In this document: positions 32,430 to 32,606 of the stretch, one piece after another
How positions within the stretch are numbered: position 1 is the first letter of the stretch
Layout: every line of letters starts with the position of its first letter
Source of the DNA: Trueperaceae bacterium
GTDB lineage: Bacteria; Deinococcota; Deinococci; Deinococcales; Trueperaceae
NCBI GenBank assembly: GCA_011390675.1
Contig: JAABRX010000039.1
Location: forward strand, 1 to 32,606
DNA: 32,606 nt
Direction of reading: 5' to 3'
Position numbers and translations under genes: made by a program
The notes under the pieces: model-generated
Told to the model about the DNA's origin: nothing
The model's database searches: none
The model's input: only the letters and a program-made list of their open reading frames with translations

Positions 32430-32606
32430 TCAGTCGCCTTCCGGGGCGTACGGACGGACGTCGTGGTAGGCGTCGAACACCTCGGGGGTTTCCGGGCCGG
32501 TGACCACGATCGTGCCGAGCGCGCCCTTGTTGAAGGCCCGGAAGATGCTGTGGTCGACCAGGATGTAGGTGGCGGGGACCTCGAAGGTGAACTCGACGAC
32601 CGTGGA
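32430..32606 (-). CDS. nirK: Copper-containing nitrite reductase NirK, C-terminal fragment
   Basis: The last 58 codons of a gene that runs off the right edge (5' part missing). The translated end 'TFEVPATYILVDHSIFRAFNKGALG' followed by 'TIVVTGPE' is the C-terminal cupredoxin region of NirK. The His in 'VDHSIFRAF' sits where the type-2 copper histidine of the active site is expected. NirK reduces nitrite to nitric oxide in the periplasm. Its neighbours nirV and sco read in the same direction, so they form an operon. This frame is not in the ORF track. The fragment is too short to judge the heme-fused or two-domain subtype. Confidence 0.85.
   Translation of the reverse strand, partial: STVVEFTFEVPATYILVDHSIFRAFNKGALGTIVVTGPETPEVFDAYHDVRPYAPEGD

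Overview
This window is very GC-rich (I judge about 70% or more) and densely packed with bacterial chromosomal genes on both strands. I see no insertion sequence, phage gene, CRISPR array, rRNA or tRNA. The best lineage guess is Deinococcota, probably Trueperaceae-like. Three things point there: a YojF/BshB2 bacillithiol gene pair, a large BTAD/NB-ARC/TPR regulator, and several genes with a TANNNT -10 hexamer only 6-9 nt before the start codon, the leaderless arrangement common in Deinococcus. This placement is inference, because no 16S or ribosomal marker is present.

Layout. 1-3.5 kb (minus strand): a beta-propeller lipoprotein, a coupled DinB-DUF1697 pair and a pentapeptide-repeat lipoprotein followed by a C(UUCG)G hairpin. 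3.6-8.5 kb: an exported thioredoxin domain fused to a CcdA/DsbD-like membrane domain, divergent from the BTAD regulator, plus a 71-aa protein whose 3' end overlaps the regulator. 8.6-12.3 kb (minus): an operon of ABC-F ATPase, KtrB and KtrA with a good TTGACG-17-TAGATT promoter and a long leader carrying a possible 10-codon uORF. 12.4-17.4 kb (plus): a UvrD-like helicase, then YojF, BshB2 and an M20 dipeptidase. 17.4-22.4 kb (minus): a YnjB-like binding protein with two importer permeases, then an ABC-2 (NatAB-like) ATPase and permease pair. 22.4-27.3 kb (plus): a 1353-aa multi-sensor GGDEF-EAL protein and an atypical SDR, ending at a 21-bp hairpin shared with the convergent gene. 27.4-30.8 kb: a LiaF-like membrane protein divergent from a GIN-domain protein, then an AspT/YidE-type transporter with regulatory RCK_C domains. 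30.8-32.6 kb (minus): the 3' end of copper nitrite reductase nirK, then nirV and a SCO1-type copper chaperone.

How the genes work together. The clearest functional units are K+ uptake (KtrAB, tied to an ABC-F protein by a 4-nt overlap), bacillithiol synthesis (YojF/BshB2), and the nirK-nirV-sco unit for respiratory nitrite reduction with copper delivery. Four-base GTGA or ATGA overlaps recur (DUF1697/DinB, KtrB/ABC-F, M20/BshB2, permease/permease, ABC-2 permease/ATPase) and mark translational coupling.

No single locus is clearly a new system. The parts most worth checking are the ABC-F leader and its shortened first nucleotide-binding domain, the importer without its own ATPase, the inverted thioredoxin-CcdA fusion, and the divergent LiaF-like/GIN pair. 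All functional statements come from reading motifs; no database search was run.
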